Assembly (NCBI GenBank): GCA_014380965.1
Contig: JACMIV010000362.1
Coordinates: 1 to 6,354 of the forward strand
Length of the DNA stretch: 6,354 bases
Source of the DNA: Rhizobiaceae bacterium
GTDB taxonomy: Bacteria; Pseudomonadota; Alphaproteobacteria; Rhizobiales; Rhizobiaceae
Direction of reading: 5' to 3'
The position numbers and the translations under genes are program-made. The notes below the pieces were generated by a model. That model was not told where the DNA came from. It was given only the letters and a program-made list of their open reading frames with translations, and did not search any database. Of the stretch, positions 6,234 through 6,354 are shown piece by piece; the stretch's first letter is position 1, and every line of letters starts with the position of its first letter.

Positions 6234-6354
6234 TGGGCGTGTCGAATCCCGTCGGCCTCCGCGGCTCCCACGAGCCAGTCGCGGAAGGCGGCCATCGCCG
6301 GCGTCTCGGAGCGCGACTGTAGGCGCGTCAGCCAGTAGCTCCCGAGGGTCACGA
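6200..6354 (-). CDS. Probable LysR-type transcriptional regulator, C-terminal fragment (5' part outside window)
   Basis: A minus-strand frame is open from base 6352 down to a TAG stop at 6200-6202, giving the last 50 residues of a protein that begins beyond the right edge. The segment VTLGSYWLTRLQSRSETPAM followed by AAFRDWLVGAA resembles the end of GcvA-like LysR regulators, where an aromatic-rich strand is followed by a final helix of the form FxxWL. The last 15 residues form a polar tail with no family match. The DNA-binding helix-turn-helix and most of the effector domain lie outside the window, so target and inducer are unknown. The end overlaps the era 3' end by 34 bases, tail to tail. 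In many related genomes recO follows era on the same strand; here this gene takes its place. The assignment rests on about 30 residues and is moderate. Confidence 0.6.
   Translation of the reverse strand, partial: VTLGSYWLTRLQSRSETPAMAAFRDWLVGAAEADGIRHAHQLEKSSPISR

Noticed and set aside
1..6354. Search for CRISPR arrays, tRNA or rRNA genes, insertion sequences, attachment sites, toxin-antitoxin pairs or defence genes
   Set aside because: No repeat array, cloverleaf, transposase or recombinase motif, or terminal inverted repeat was seen; nearly all of the window is filled by recognised genes, so a wholly new multi-gene system is not supported.

Overview
This window is a chromosomal core-gene neighbourhood from a GC-rich alphaproteobacterium, most likely of the order Hyphomicrobiales (Rhizobiales). 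Two things suggest this. The gene order rsh, pyrE, DUF2062, acpS, lepB, rnc, era is the one I associate with that group. The individual proteins also look rhizobial: the C-terminal sequence of Rsh, the PyrE subtype, and a LepB with a short central insert. Genus and species cannot be fixed from the sequence alone.

Layout, left to right. The 3' part of a RelA/SpoT-type (p)ppGpp synthetase/hydrolase gene enters at the left edge and ends at 829. A class D (OXA-type) beta-lactamase gene lies on the minus strand (857-1672), convergent with rsh. A 205-base divergent spacer with short direct repeats separates it from pyrE (1878-2456). After a 162-base gap holding a GC-rich hairpin come a DUF2062 membrane protein gene (2619-3236) and acpS (3233-3637), which overlap by 4 bases. 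After a 168-base gap come lepB (3806-4555), rnc (4543-5259) and era (5256-6233), each overlapping the next and probably translationally coupled. The right edge holds the 3' end of a minus-strand gene, probably a LysR-type regulator, whose end overlaps the end of era by 34 bases.

How the genes fit together. Most products are housekeeping functions: stringent response (Rsh), pyrimidine synthesis (PyrE), activation of acyl carrier protein for lipid synthesis (AcpS), protein export (LepB), double-stranded RNA processing (RNase III) and 16S rRNA/30S assembly (Era). lepB-rnc-era is a widespread bacterial cluster. The two genes that break the housekeeping theme are both on the minus strand: the beta-lactamase and the LysR-type regulator.

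I found no convincing new system. The points most worth a second look are the beta-lactamase set between two core genes, the loss of the zinc-ligand cysteines in Rsh, the TTG start of era with an N-terminal extension, and the convergent overlap at the era 3' end. There is no tRNA, rRNA, CRISPR array, insertion sequence or transposase in the window.
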